Assembly (NCBI GenBank): GCA_002413075.1 | Contig: DHWG01000156.1 | Coordinates: forward strand, 356 to 14,184 | DNA: 13,829 nt | Reading direction: 5' to 3' | Source: Desulfosporosinus sp. UBA5188 | GTDB taxonomy: Bacteria; Bacillota; Desulfitobacteriia; Desulfitobacteriales; Desulfitobacteriaceae | Part shown: piece after piece, positions 1 to 5,898 of the stretch | How positions within the stretch are numbered: position 1 is the first letter of the stretch | Layout of the letters: each line of letters starts with the position of its first letter | The notes under the pieces: model-generated | The model's input: the letters and a program-made list of their open reading frames with translations, nothing else | The model's database searches: none | What the model was told of the DNA's origin: nothing | Program-made: the position numbers and the translations under genes

Positions 1-31
1 GTCGGCAGCTTCAGATGTGTATAAGAGACAG
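1..31 (+). other. Nextera read-1 transposase adapter (artefact)
   Basis: Bases 13-31 are identical to the 19-bp Tn5 mosaic end used in Nextera libraries (AGATGTGTATAAGAGACAG). Bases 1-12 match the adjoining read-1 adapter tail with one mismatch, T instead of G at position 10. The mosaic end is a synthetic hybrid and does not occur naturally next to this tail, so this is untrimmed library sequence. Genomic sequence begins at about base 32. Confidence 0.97.
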
Positions 32-33
32 AT

Positions 34-252
34 ATGACGGCTGGCGAAATTGCGGAACATTTTGATATGACTAAGCCAAGTATTTCTCACCATCTCAACG
101 CCTTGAAACAAGCCTTGCTAGTAACAGATGAAAGAAAGGGACAAAACATTTATTATTCTCTGAACTCAACCGTCTTCCAAGAGGTCATTAAATGGTTTTA
201 CAATACAACTCGTGTCAACGAAGGAGGAAAAGAAGATGTCAAAGATAAGTAA
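34..252 (+). CDS. sdpR: SdpR-like ArsR-family autorepressor, 5'-truncated
   Basis: This is the C-terminal 72 codons of a winged-helix repressor. The recognition-helix region reads MTKPSISHHLNALKQA and is followed by the wing DERKGQNIYYSLN. Both match Bacillus subtilis SdpR, which is about 90 residues and has a Met-Thr-Ala-Gly segment at the same place. Roughly the first 20-25 residues are missing because the contig starts here, so the Met at 34 is internal and not the true start. In B. subtilis SdpR represses sdpRI and is titrated to the membrane by SdpI bound to the SdpC toxin. The 3' end overlaps sdpI by 17 nt, which indicates translational coupling. Family assignment is strong; the toxin partner is not visible here. 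Confidence 0.9.
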   Translation: MTAGEIAEHFDMTKPSISHHLNALKQALLVTDERKGQNIYYSLNSTVFQEVIKWFYNTTRVNEGGKEDVKDK

Positions 253-895
253 TGTTTTTAAACAAGATTGGCTGATCTTAATTATAATTCTCATGGGATT
301 CGCACTTGGAGCTTATTTCTATCCCTCACTACCTGATAAAGTACCAATTCATTGGGGCTTGAACGGAGAAGTAAACGGGTATGGGAGTAAATTGTTTGGA
401 GCGTTTGGACTTCCAGCGATCAGCCTAGCAACGTATTTATTGTATCTTGTAATCCCATATATAGATCCCAAAAGAAAGAACTATGAGGATTTTAAGTCAA
501 CTTATCAATTCCTTAAATATTTAATCATTATTTTTTTCCTTGGAATTGAAGTCATGACCCTGTCAATTGCCTCAGGGGTTATCGTTAACAAACCAATCTT
601 TATTCAGATCATGGTTTCCTTACTCTTTATTCTAATTGGAAATGTGATGGGTCGGTTTAAACACAATTATTTTGTCGGAATAAAGACGGCCTGGACGTTA
701 GCTAATGAAGAAGTGTGGAGAAAAACCCACAGGATGGCAGGGCCATTATGGGTCATCGGTGGTATTGTCAATATAATACTAGCCTTTACAGGAACAAACT
801 TTAACGGCCTTGGGTTCATAGTTATTGTCGCAATAATTACAATTGTACCGATCGCTTATTCCTATTTTGCTTATCAGAAGATTGTTCATAAATAA
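236..895 (+). CDS. sdpI: SdpI-family immunity/signalling membrane protein
   Basis: The product is a 219-residue integral membrane protein of the SdpI family; B. subtilis SdpI, at about 207 residues, confers immunity to the SdpC killing factor and relays its presence to SdpR. An N-terminal DUF1648 segment contains the hallmark VPIHWGLNGEVNGYG (about residues 36-50). The C-terminal SdpI segment contains NYFVGIKTAWTLANEEVW (about 144-161). Six hydrophobic helices are visible near residues 12-29, 56-74, 91-114, 122-138, 168-185 and 189-211. The ATG at 236 was chosen because AAGGAGG (221-227) lies 8 nt upstream; an in-frame GTG at 212 lies upstream of that site and is unlikely. The frame overlaps the end of sdpR. 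No sdpABC toxin genes are in the window, so the cognate toxin, if any, is unknown. Confidence 0.92.
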   Translation: MSKISNVFKQDWLILIIILMGFALGAYFYPSLPDKVPIHWGLNGEVNGYGSKLFGAFGLPAISLATYLLYLVIPYIDPKRKNYEDFKSTYQFLKYLIIIFFLGIEVMTLSIASGVIVNKPIFIQIMVSLLFILIGNVMGRFKHNYFVGIKTAWTLANEEVWRKTHRMAGPLWVIGGIVNIILAFTGTNFNGLGFIVIVAIITIVPIAYSYFAYQKIVHK

Positions 896-897
896 AA

Positions 898-923
898 GCA
901 TCTGCGCTGAAAAGCGCAGATGC
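898..923. terminator. Bidirectional terminator hairpin between convergent genes
   Basis: This is a perfect 11-bp stem (gcatctgcgct / agcgcagatgc) with a GAAA loop, 2 nt after the sdpI stop. Read on the minus strand it is followed by TTTTATTT, making a canonical intrinsic terminator for the small minus-strand gene at 956-1048. On the plus strand the T-tract is missing, so termination of sdpI here is likely but weaker. Confidence 0.8.
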
Positions 924-955
924 CAGAAAGTGTCAAGAGATGACTGATCCAGTGA

Positions 956-1048
956 CTACCAACGACGTCTCCAACGAAAAGGGACGATGATTATTACGGG
1001 ATTACGGCGCCAAAACCGTCTATAATGTCTAGGTGACCATCCATACAT
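956..1048 (-). CDS. 30-residue Arg/Trp-rich cationic small protein
   Basis: The function is unknown. The frame encodes 30 residues beginning MYGWSPRHYRRFW and ending FRWRRRW. It has nine Arg, four Trp, two Tyr and one His, and no Lys, Asp or Glu, giving a net charge of about +9. In the middle is a proline-flanked hydrophobic core, NPVIIIVPF (residues 16-24). The case for a real gene is an AGGAGTG ribosome binding site (1055-1061 on the minus strand) 6 nt before the ATG, an intact frame, and a T-tailed terminator starting 32 nt after the stop. A TATAAT-like box lies at 1113-1118 (minus) but has no good -35. It faces sdpRI convergently. The composition resembles Arg/Trp membrane-active peptides, and it could equally be a small structural or nucleic-acid-binding protein. 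No signal peptide or double-Gly leader is visible. Confidence 0.62.
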   Translation of the reverse strand: MYGWSPRHYRRFWRRNPVIIIVPFRWRRRW

Positions 1049-1188
1049 AATTATCACTCCTATTTTAAATATATTTTTAAATAAAAAAGGTTTTAACGGT
1101 GTTCCTGTTCCCATTATATGGTATATATAAGTTGTCTGGTTCCAAGACCGCTGAGATTTCTTCGTGTGTCAATACATTGAGTTAGACA

Positions 1189-1227
1189 TACAACCACGAC
1201 CTACATAAATAGCGGGTCGTGGTTGTA
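1189..1227. repeat. 13-bp perfect inverted repeat
   Basis: The arms tacaaccacgacc (1189-1201) and ggtcgtggttgta (1215-1227) are fully complementary around a 13-nt spacer. There is no T-run on either strand, so it is not a canonical terminator. It sits in the 251-nt gap between the two minus-strand genes, where no other gene is visible, and could be an RNA-stabilising stem-loop or a regulator site. Confidence 0.6.
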
Positions 1228-1266
1228 ATAATATCTTTAAATTTGAAAGTGATTGATAAGATTTAG

Positions 1267-1307
1267 CGGATTAATGGAGGTGTTCTACGAACAACTTCAT
1301 TAATCCG
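1267..1307 (-). terminator. Stem-loop overlapping the stop codon of the 97-residue gene
   Basis: Arms cggattaatg (1267-1276) and cattaatccg (1298-1307) pair perfectly, and the stem can continue inward with one mismatch to a small loop near 1286-1288. The TAA stop of the minus-strand gene lies inside the arm. The sequence after it on the minus strand (CTAAATCTTATC) is only moderately T-rich, so this is a weak intrinsic terminator or a 3'-end protecting structure. Confidence 0.45.
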
Positions 1308-1593
1308 AGGACGGTTCTTCTGGGAGAATCTGAGCCCTGTCAAACGCCAGCCTAGTTTTTAAGTCGGACTTGTAATCGCTTAGATTTTGTTCAATCTCTT
1401 CAGGTGTACTGGCATCAACGGCCAGGTGTTCTATTGGTTTTATAATTTCCTTTTTGCGCTTTTTGAGCTGTCCACGGAGCTTCTTTGCATAGGGGTGCAT
1501 AGGCTCGCGTCGCTCACGGTCATATATTCTAGCTCGAATTTTCCGCACGGGCTGAATGCTCGGAATCCTAGAATTTTTTTCTATATCATCCAT
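1300..1593 (-). CDS. Hypothetical 97-residue charged protein
   Basis: I do not recognise the family. The protein has 97 residues and no Cys, signal peptide or membrane segment. The N-terminal half is strongly basic (RKIRARIYDRERREP, then PYAKKLRGQLKKRKKE). The C-terminal third is acidic and helical (STPEEIEQNLSDYKSDLK), ending PEEPSSD. Such a split could suit a small protein binding nucleic acid or an acidic or basic partner, but this is only composition. It is very likely translated: GAGGAGGG (1601-1608 on the minus strand) lies 7 nt before the ATG. It is not overlapped by any credible plus-strand gene. The promoter is not obvious; TATTAT-like boxes lie in 1650-1700 on the minus strand. Confidence 0.75.
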   Translation of the reverse strand: MDDIEKNSRIPSIQPVRKIRARIYDRERREPMHPYAKKLRGQLKKRKKEIIKPIEHLAVDASTPEEIEQNLSDYKSDLKTRLAFDRAQILPEEPSSD

Positions 1594-1733
1594 TTGATAT
1601 CCCTCCTCAAAGTTGTCATCTCAGGCATCTGGGGGGAGAGTCTTTCCTTATAATAAATGCGTGGGAGCAGAAGGCTATTACCTATATTATCGAACAATTT
1701 AAGATACTGCATTAGAGAACGTTCGAAAAAGTG

Positions 1734-1762
1734 TTGACCAATGTCGAAATTCCTTGTAAAAT
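1734..1762 (+). promoter_or_regulatory. Sigma-A-like promoter of the riboswitch/Mo-hydroxylase operon
   Basis: A -35 box TTGACC (1734-1739) and a -10 box TAAAAT (1757-1762) are separated by exactly 17 nt. This predicts a start near 1769, about 15 nt before the riboswitch aptamer, giving a leader of roughly 290 nt ahead of the FAD-subunit gene. Confidence 0.75.
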
Positions 1763-1784
1763 GAAATTTAGGTTAAAGAATAGA

Positions 1785-1857
1785 GTGTTCATATAGTAGC
1801 AGAGATATGGTCTGTAAGTTTCTACCGGACTGCCGTAAATGGTCCGACTATGAGCGT
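1785..1857 (+). promoter_or_regulatory. Purine riboswitch aptamer, guanine/xanthine class (C74)
   Basis: All conserved parts of the purine aptamer are present in order. P1 5' strand is gtgttcata (1785-1793); P2 is gcaga/tctgt around the conserved loop GATATGG; J2/3 is AAGTTTCTACC; P3 is ggactg/tggtcc around the conserved loop CCGTAAA; J3/1 is GACTATG; the P1 3' strand ends near 1857. The specificity nucleotide (xpt position 74) is the C at 1848 in GACTAT. Adenine switches carry U there, so guanine, hypoxanthine or xanthine is the expected ligand class. It precedes a xanthine-dehydrogenase-type operon, which fits purine-responsive control. Confidence 0.95.
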
Positions 1858-1872
1858 AGCGGTTAGTCATCG

Positions 1873-1973
1873 GGTATAGAAACTTACTTCGATAGAAGTT
1901 TAGTTTAACTTATCTTGGGACATAGTGCCACTTTTCTCTCACTAAAGGTGTTGAGGTGTTGTGGCGCTATGTC
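1873..1973 (+). promoter_or_regulatory. Riboswitch expression platform: alternative pairings and large hairpin
   Basis: Bases 1877-1887 (TAGAAACTTAC) are the exact complement of aptamer bases 1814-1824 (GTAAGTTTCTA), so 11 bp can form that destroy P2 and J2/3. The adjoining GG (1873-1874) can add pairs with CC (1825-1826). The same segment overlaps a competing pairing, AAACTT (1880-1885) with AAGTTT (1896-1901), and AAGTT can instead pair with AACTT (1907-1911). A separate 13-bp hairpin follows, gacatagtgccac (1919-1931) with gtggcgctatgtc (1961-1973), one G-U pair, 29-nt loop and no T-tract. The pairings are visible directly. Which state turns the operon on is not. Confidence 0.6.
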
Positions 1974-1981
1974 ATCGGATC

Positions 1982-2042
1982 AAAACCCAGGCGGACAGGT
2001 TTCTCTCAATTTATGGAGGTGAAAGCTGTTCGCTTGGGTTTT
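1982..2042 (+). terminator. Candidate riboswitch-controlled terminator before the FAD-subunit gene
   Basis: Arms 1982-1998 (aaaacccaggcggacag) and 2026-2042 (ctgttcgcttgggtttt) pair over 17 bp with two G-U pairs. The stem ends in TTTT, and tttc/gaaa can extend it on the loop side. It ends 6 nt before the AAGGAGG ribosome binding site of the FAD-subunit gene. The loop contains a decoy GGAGG-like segment (tatggaggtg). It could be the attenuator of the riboswitch or a translation-level structure. Confidence 0.55.
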
Positions 2043-2062
2043 ATATGTAAGGAGGCGTTAGA

Positions 2063-2854
2063 GTGTTTACATTAAGCGATTTAGTGCAACCAGAAAAATT
2101 AGAGACCGCTTATCAGATTCTCTTGGATAAAAAAAATAATGCAATTCTTGGGGGCTGTGCTTTCCTGAAAATGGGTTCAAAGAGAATCGGGACAGCCATT
2201 GACCTCTCCAACCTTAACCTTAGCTATATTAAGGAAACGAACGGCTTCATAGAAATAGGCGCCATGACGTCTTTAAGAGACCTTGAAATTCATGCGCTAT
2301 TAAATAATTCGTTTAACGGAGTGCTTCCTAAGTCAGTACGTAATATTATCGGCGTGCAATTTAGAAACAGCGTAACTGTGGGTGCTTCGGTTTATGCTAA
2401 GTACGGATTTTCAGATTTGATCACAGCGTTGTTAGCCTTAGAGACTGACGTCGAATTGTATAAGGGCGGCAGAATGCCCTTAGTTGATTTCTTAAACAAG
2501 CCCAAGGGAAAAGATATTCTCGTTAGAATATGGGTGAAGATAGACCAATGTAAAGCCACTTATTTGAATTTAAGAAATTCAGCCAGTGACTATTCGGTCT
2601 TAAATGTTGCCGTCTCCAAGCTGGACGATCAATGGACCATCGTCGTAGGGGCCAGGCCCAGAAGAGCAACAATCGCTTCCAGGGCGTCCGCTTCTCTATC
2701 AAAGGGAAGCATTAGTGAAACAGAGATTGAGGCTGCAGCACAACAAGCGGCAGAAGAGTTATCCTTTGGAACCAATATGAGAGGCACCGCCAAATATCGC
2801 AAGGCGCTCTGTAAGGTGCTCGTCAAGAGGGCAATCATGGAGGTATTAGCATGA
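2063..2854 (+). CDS. Molybdenum hydroxylase FAD-binding subunit (xanthine dehydrogenase family)
   Basis: This 263-residue protein is the flavin subunit of a three-part molybdenum hydroxylase (CoxM/XdhB/PucC type); it carries FAD and passes electrons from the [2Fe-2S] subunit to the final acceptor. The N-terminal FAD_binding_5 region includes LGGCAFLKMG (about residues 29-38), where most relatives have AGGTDL, so the dinucleotide loop is divergent. A second conserved stretch is QFRNSVTVGAS (99-109), usually IRN-ATIGGN. The C-terminal CO-dehydrogenase flavoprotein domain is marked by RNSASDYSVLNVAVS (171-185) and YRKALCKVLVKRAI (246-259). The GTG at 2063 has AAGGAGG (2049-2055) 7 nt upstream. 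The stop overlaps the next start (ATGA), so translation is coupled. The length is slightly below the usual 275-290. Confidence 0.9.
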   Translation: MFTLSDLVQPEKLETAYQILLDKKNNAILGGCAFLKMGSKRIGTAIDLSNLNLSYIKETNGFIEIGAMTSLRDLEIHALLNNSFNGVLPKSVRNIIGVQFRNSVTVGASVYAKYGFSDLITALLALETDVELYKGGRMPLVDFLNKPKGKDILVRIWVKIDQCKATYLNLRNSASDYSVLNVAVSKLDDQWTIVVGARPRRATIASRASASLSKGSISETEIEAAAQQAAEELSFGTNMRGTAKYRKALCKVLVKRAIMEVLA

Positions 2855-3300
2855 AAATCACATTAACAATAAACGATAAATTAGTGACCTGGGAAATAGA
2901 AAAGGATGAGTTCTTAGCGGATACGTTAAGAGGTCATGGCTTGTTAAGTGTTAAGAAGGCTTGCGAAACAAGCTGTTGCGGGCTTTGCACCGTCTGGATG
3001 GAAGATAAGTCGGTCTTATCATGTACGATCCTTTCTGTACGGGCCCATGGTAAGAAAATTACAACCATAGAGGGCGTTCAGAAGGAAGCCGAAGAATTTG
3101 CACGGGTCCTCACAGCCCAAGGGTCTGAGCAGTGCGGTTTTTGCAGTCCAGGTTTCATTATGAATGTTTTGGCCATGAAAAAGGAATTAGTCAATCCTTC
3201 AGAAGAAGACATTATCCATTACCTAACCGGTAATTTATGTCGTTGCACGGGTTATATGGGACAGCTCAGAGCCGTCAAGACCTATCTGGGGGTGCTTTAG
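2851..3300 (+). CDS. Molybdenum hydroxylase [2Fe-2S] subunit
   Basis: This 149-residue protein is the iron-sulfur subunit (CoxS/XdhC/PucE type) that moves electrons from the molybdenum centre to FAD. The N-terminal plant-ferredoxin-like cluster is ligated by C38, C43, C46 and C58 (CETSCCGLC followed by LSC). The C-terminal helical domain binds the second cluster through C95 and C98 (QCGFC) and C130 and C132 (LCRC), ending in the family signature GNLCRCTGY. All eight ligands are present and the length is typical. Start ATG 2851 overlaps the previous stop, with GGAGG in the upstream coding end. The molybdopterin gene begins 1 nt after its stop. There is no signal peptide, so it is cytoplasmic. 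Confidence 0.95.
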   Translation: MKITLTINDKLVTWEIEKDEFLADTLRGHGLLSVKKACETSCCGLCTVWMEDKSVLSCTILSVRAHGKKITTIEGVQKEAEEFARVLTAQGSEQCGFCSPGFIMNVLAMKKELVNPSEEDIIHYLTGNLCRCTGYMGQLRAVKTYLGVL

Positions 3301-3301
3301 T

Positions 3302-5596
3302 ATGAAAAAGACAGCAATGAAAAGTGTCGGTCAAAGTATTCGTAAAATCGATGGAATGGCGATCGCCACCGGCAAACCAGTCTATACAGAGGATTTGGCG
3401 ATGAAACAGGCTTTAGTTGTGAAAATCCTGAGAAGCCCCCACGCTTTTGCTAAGATTATTTCGATAGATACCTCTAGAGCCGAGAAATTAGAGGGTGTGG
3501 AATGTATCCTAACCTATAAGGATGTTCCGAAAGAACGGTTTACGTTAGCCGGGCAATCCTACCCTGAACCTTCGCCTTATGATCGGTTGATCCTTGATGA
3601 AATCGTCCGTTATGTTGGTGATGAAGTGGCTATTATTGCGGCAGTGGACGAAAAGACAGCGCTTCAAGCTATGAAGAAAATCAAAGTTGATTATGAGGTA
3701 CTGGCGCCTGTTTTGGATTTTGAGCAGGCTTTGGGACATGCTTCGGTGGTTCATCCTGAGGATGATCTGCAGGTTAATTTTGATATTGGACTGAAGAGCG
3801 AGCACAATATTGCCGCCTCCTGGAAAGAAGAAGTGGGAGACGTTGAAGAAGAATTTAAGCAGTGTAGCGTGGTTGTAGAGGATGTTTATTATCCACAGGC
3901 TCAAGCTCATGCAATGATGGAGACGTATCGTGCTTTTACACATTTAGATCATATGGGAAGACTGGTTGTGGTCAGCTCCACTCAGATCCCCTTTCATATT
4001 AGAAGACAGTTAGCGAGAGCTTTGCAGCTTCCTGCAAGTAAGATTCGGGTGATGAAGCCGAGAATCGGTGGTGGATTTGGCGGTAAGCAAACAGGTGCGG
4101 TAGAAGTTTTCGCGGCCATCGTAACCTTGAAGACGGGGAAACCAGCGATCATTATCTATGACCGGAAAGAAACATTTAGCTGTACAACCAGTCGTCATGC
4201 GATGAGATTGAAGGTCAGACTGGGCGCAGATCAAGCAGGTATTATCCGAGCCATCGATATACACGTTTTATCGGATACCGGAGCTTACGGGGAACATGCC
4301 GCCACCGTCTTAAGCTGTGTGGGACATTATACGCTACCACTTTATAATAAAACAAGAGCGGTTCGTTTTACCGGTCATGCTGTTTACACCAACAAAATGC
4401 CAGGAGGCGCTTTCAGAGGGTATGGAGCGACACAGGGCACGTTTGCCTTGGAATCTACGGTGAACAAGTTAGCGGAGAAATTGGGTCTGGATCCTACAGA
4501 GGTTCGCCTCAAGAATATCAGCAAAGAAGGGGAAACCTTCCTCACCGGTCAGGGGGTTCTGCTGGGAAGCTCGTCCCTAGACCGATGTATCGAAAAGGGC
4601 AAAGAATTAATCGGCTGGAAGGATAAATTTCCGTGCCGAAAAATCGGAAATAATAAAGTAAGAGCGGTAGGGATGGCAATCACCATGCAGGGTTCGGGCA
4701 TTGCTAATATCGGGACCGCCTCCGTTGAACTTCGGTTGAACGACGATGGATATTTCACGCTTCTCTCGGGTGCGACCGATATGGGACATGGCTGTGATAC
4801 GATACTCACCCAGATGGCCGCGGAGATTTTAGAAATACCCATGGATTCGATTATATTTGTCGCGGGTGACACTGATACCTCCCCCTATGATCCCGGATCA
4901 TATGCTTCAAGTACCACCTATGTTGCGGGAACCGCGGTCGTCAAGGCAGCAACGGAACTGAAAAAGAAGATCCTGGAACAAGGCACGAAGCTCTTAGGCG
5001 TTTCACCGGAAAACGCCGAACTCGATGGCTTATCGGTCCGTACGATCAGCGGAGACAAAGTTCTAAGTCTTGCTAAAATAGCGGTACTGACCGTCCTAGG
5101 GGATGGGAAACTTCAGTTGGTAAGTCATGCAACCCATGGTAGTGAGGTCTCCCCCCCACCGTATGTAGCTGGGTTTGCCGAGGTAGAAGTCGATCAAGAA
5201 ACCGGAAAGGTAGAGTTGATCGATTATGTTGCAGTGGTCGACTGTGGCACCGTGATTAATCCTAATCTAGCCCGAATTCAAGCCGAAGGTGGCATTGCTC
5301 AGGGAATTGGAATGGCCCTCTATGAAGAGGTTACGTATAACGACATAGGGAAAATGGCGACGAACACTTTTATGCAGTATAAGATTCCGTGTCGCAAGGA
5401 TGTCGGAAAGGTACGTATAGCGTTTGAAGAAAGCTATGAACCTACCGGTCCTTTCGGTGCGAAATCCATCGGAGAAGTGGTCGCTAATACCCCATCTCCG
5501 GCTATTGTTCATGCAGTTTATAACGCTGTAGGGGTCAGGGTAAACCATTTACCGATCACACCAGAGAAGGTGTTTCTAGCGATGCAGGAACTATAG
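3302..5596 (+). CDS. Molybdenum hydroxylase molybdopterin-binding subunit, probable xanthine/purine dehydrogenase
   Basis: This 764-residue catalytic subunit (CoxL/XdhA/PucD type) hydroxylates a heterocycle or aldehyde at the molybdenum centre using water. The N-terminal a/b hammerhead domain spans about residues 1-130 (SVGQSIRKIDGMAIATGKPVY at its start). The cofactor domains carry the expected loops: IGGGFGGK (255-262), GGAFRGYGATQ (368-378), TDMGHGCDT (492-500; GQG is commoner than GHG) and GPFGAKSIGE (716-725). E725 is in the position of the invariant catalytic Glu. The substrate cannot be read from sequence alone. The purine riboswitch ahead of the operon makes xanthine or hypoxanthine most likely, with nicotinate- or aldehyde-type relatives as alternatives. 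Gene order FAD, FeS, Mo with 1-nt or overlapping junctions indicates a single operon. No maturation gene (MocA or XdhC chaperone type) is linked here. Confidence 0.92.
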   Translation: MKKTAMKSVGQSIRKIDGMAIATGKPVYTEDLAMKQALVVKILRSPHAFAKIISIDTSRAEKLEGVECILTYKDVPKERFTLAGQSYPEPSPYDRLILDEIVRYVGDEVAIIAAVDEKTALQAMKKIKVDYEVLAPVLDFEQALGHASVVHPEDDLQVNFDIGLKSEHNIAASWKEEVGDVEEEFKQCSVVVEDVYYPQAQAHAMMETYRAFTHLDHMGRLVVVSSTQIPFHIRRQLARALQLPASKIRVMKPRIGGGFGGKQTGAVEVFAAIVTLKTGKPAIIIYDRKETFSCTTSRHAMRLKVRLGADQAGIIRAIDIHVLSDTGAYGEHAATVLSCVGHYTLPLYNKTRAVRFTGHAVYTNKMPGGAFRGYGATQGTFALESTVNKLAEKLGLDPTEVRLKNISKEGETFLTGQGVLLGSSSLDRCIEKGKELIGWKDKFPCRKIGNNKVRAVGMAITMQGSGIANIGTASVELRLNDDGYFTLLSGATDMGHGCDTILTQMAAEILEIPMDSIIFVAGDTDTSPYDPGSYASSTTYVAGTAVVKAATELKKKILEQGTKLLGVSPENAELDGLSVRTISGDKVLSLAKIAVLTVLGDGKLQLVSHATHGSEVSPPPYVAGFAEVEVDQETGKVELIDYVAVVDCGTVINPNLARIQAEGGIAQGIGMALYEEVTYNDIGKMATNTFMQYKIPCRKDVGKVRIAFEESYEPTGPFGAKSIGEVVANTPSPAIVHAVYNAVGVRVNHLPITPEKVFLAMQEL

Positions 5597-5636
5597 ATTA
5601 TAAGACTGCGACTCCGAACCAAATATTAATGAAACA

Positions 5637-5667
5637 CCAAAAGGACCAGTTTAACTGGTCCTTTTGG
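5637..5667. terminator. Strong terminator after the Mo-hydroxylase operon
   Basis: A perfect 13-bp stem, ccaaaaggaccag / ctggtccttttgg, with a 5-nt loop lies 40 nt after the last stop. It can be extended outward with one mismatch (aaac/gttt). T- and A-rich arms make it functional in either direction. Confidence 0.85.
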
Positions 5668-5826
5668 CGTTTGAAAGAAATAATGATCTAATTTTACCAA
5701 CGCTTAGTGAGGCTATCTCATAGAGCCGGGTTACTAAATAACGTATATTCTACGTAAGATAAAATAGGATAGCAATAAGCTGATATTTTGTAATATGGAG
5801 AGGTAGAGGTATAGTTATGTGTAGAT

Positions 5827-5844
5827 GTTCAGCTTTAGCTGAAC
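5827..5844 (+). promoter_or_regulatory. 18-bp palindrome upstream of the lipoprotein gene, possible operator or leader stem
   Basis: GTTCAGCT-TT-AGCTGAAC is a perfect inverted repeat about 55 nt before the lipoprotein start. It overlaps a poor -35 (TTTAGC, 5834-5839) placed 17 nt before a TATAAT box (5857-5862). It also lies inside a 12-codon frame (5817-5855, starts MCRCSALAE) preceded by AGAGG at 5805-5809. Either a repressor operator or a leader-peptide hairpin is possible. Nothing else is visible in the 5668-5898 gap. Confidence 0.4.
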
Positions 5845-5898
5845 GAGCTCACTAAATATAATTAAAACAATAACAGGTTAGTTGGAGTTGATTCATAA

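Noticed and set aside
212..235. Upstream GTG start for sdpI adding eight residues
   Set aside because: It would place the ribosome binding site AAGGAGG inside the coding frame and has no site of its own; ATG 236 is correctly spaced.
1387..1653. Plus-strand frame opposite the 97-residue minus-strand gene
   Set aside because: It has no ribosome binding site and an unusual composition for a soluble protein, and it lies across a gene with a strong ribosome binding site on the other strand.
1690..1726. CGAAC ... GTTCG resembling a LexA (Cheo) box
   Set aside because: The half sites are too far apart; the Gram-positive site needs CGAAC-N4-GTTCG. The GAACGTTC at 1718-1725 is a chance short palindrome as far as can be seen.
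3545..5548. Several minus-strand frames across the molybdopterin subunit gene
   Set aside because: They mirror a strongly conserved plus-strand gene with complete family motifs and have no supported starts.
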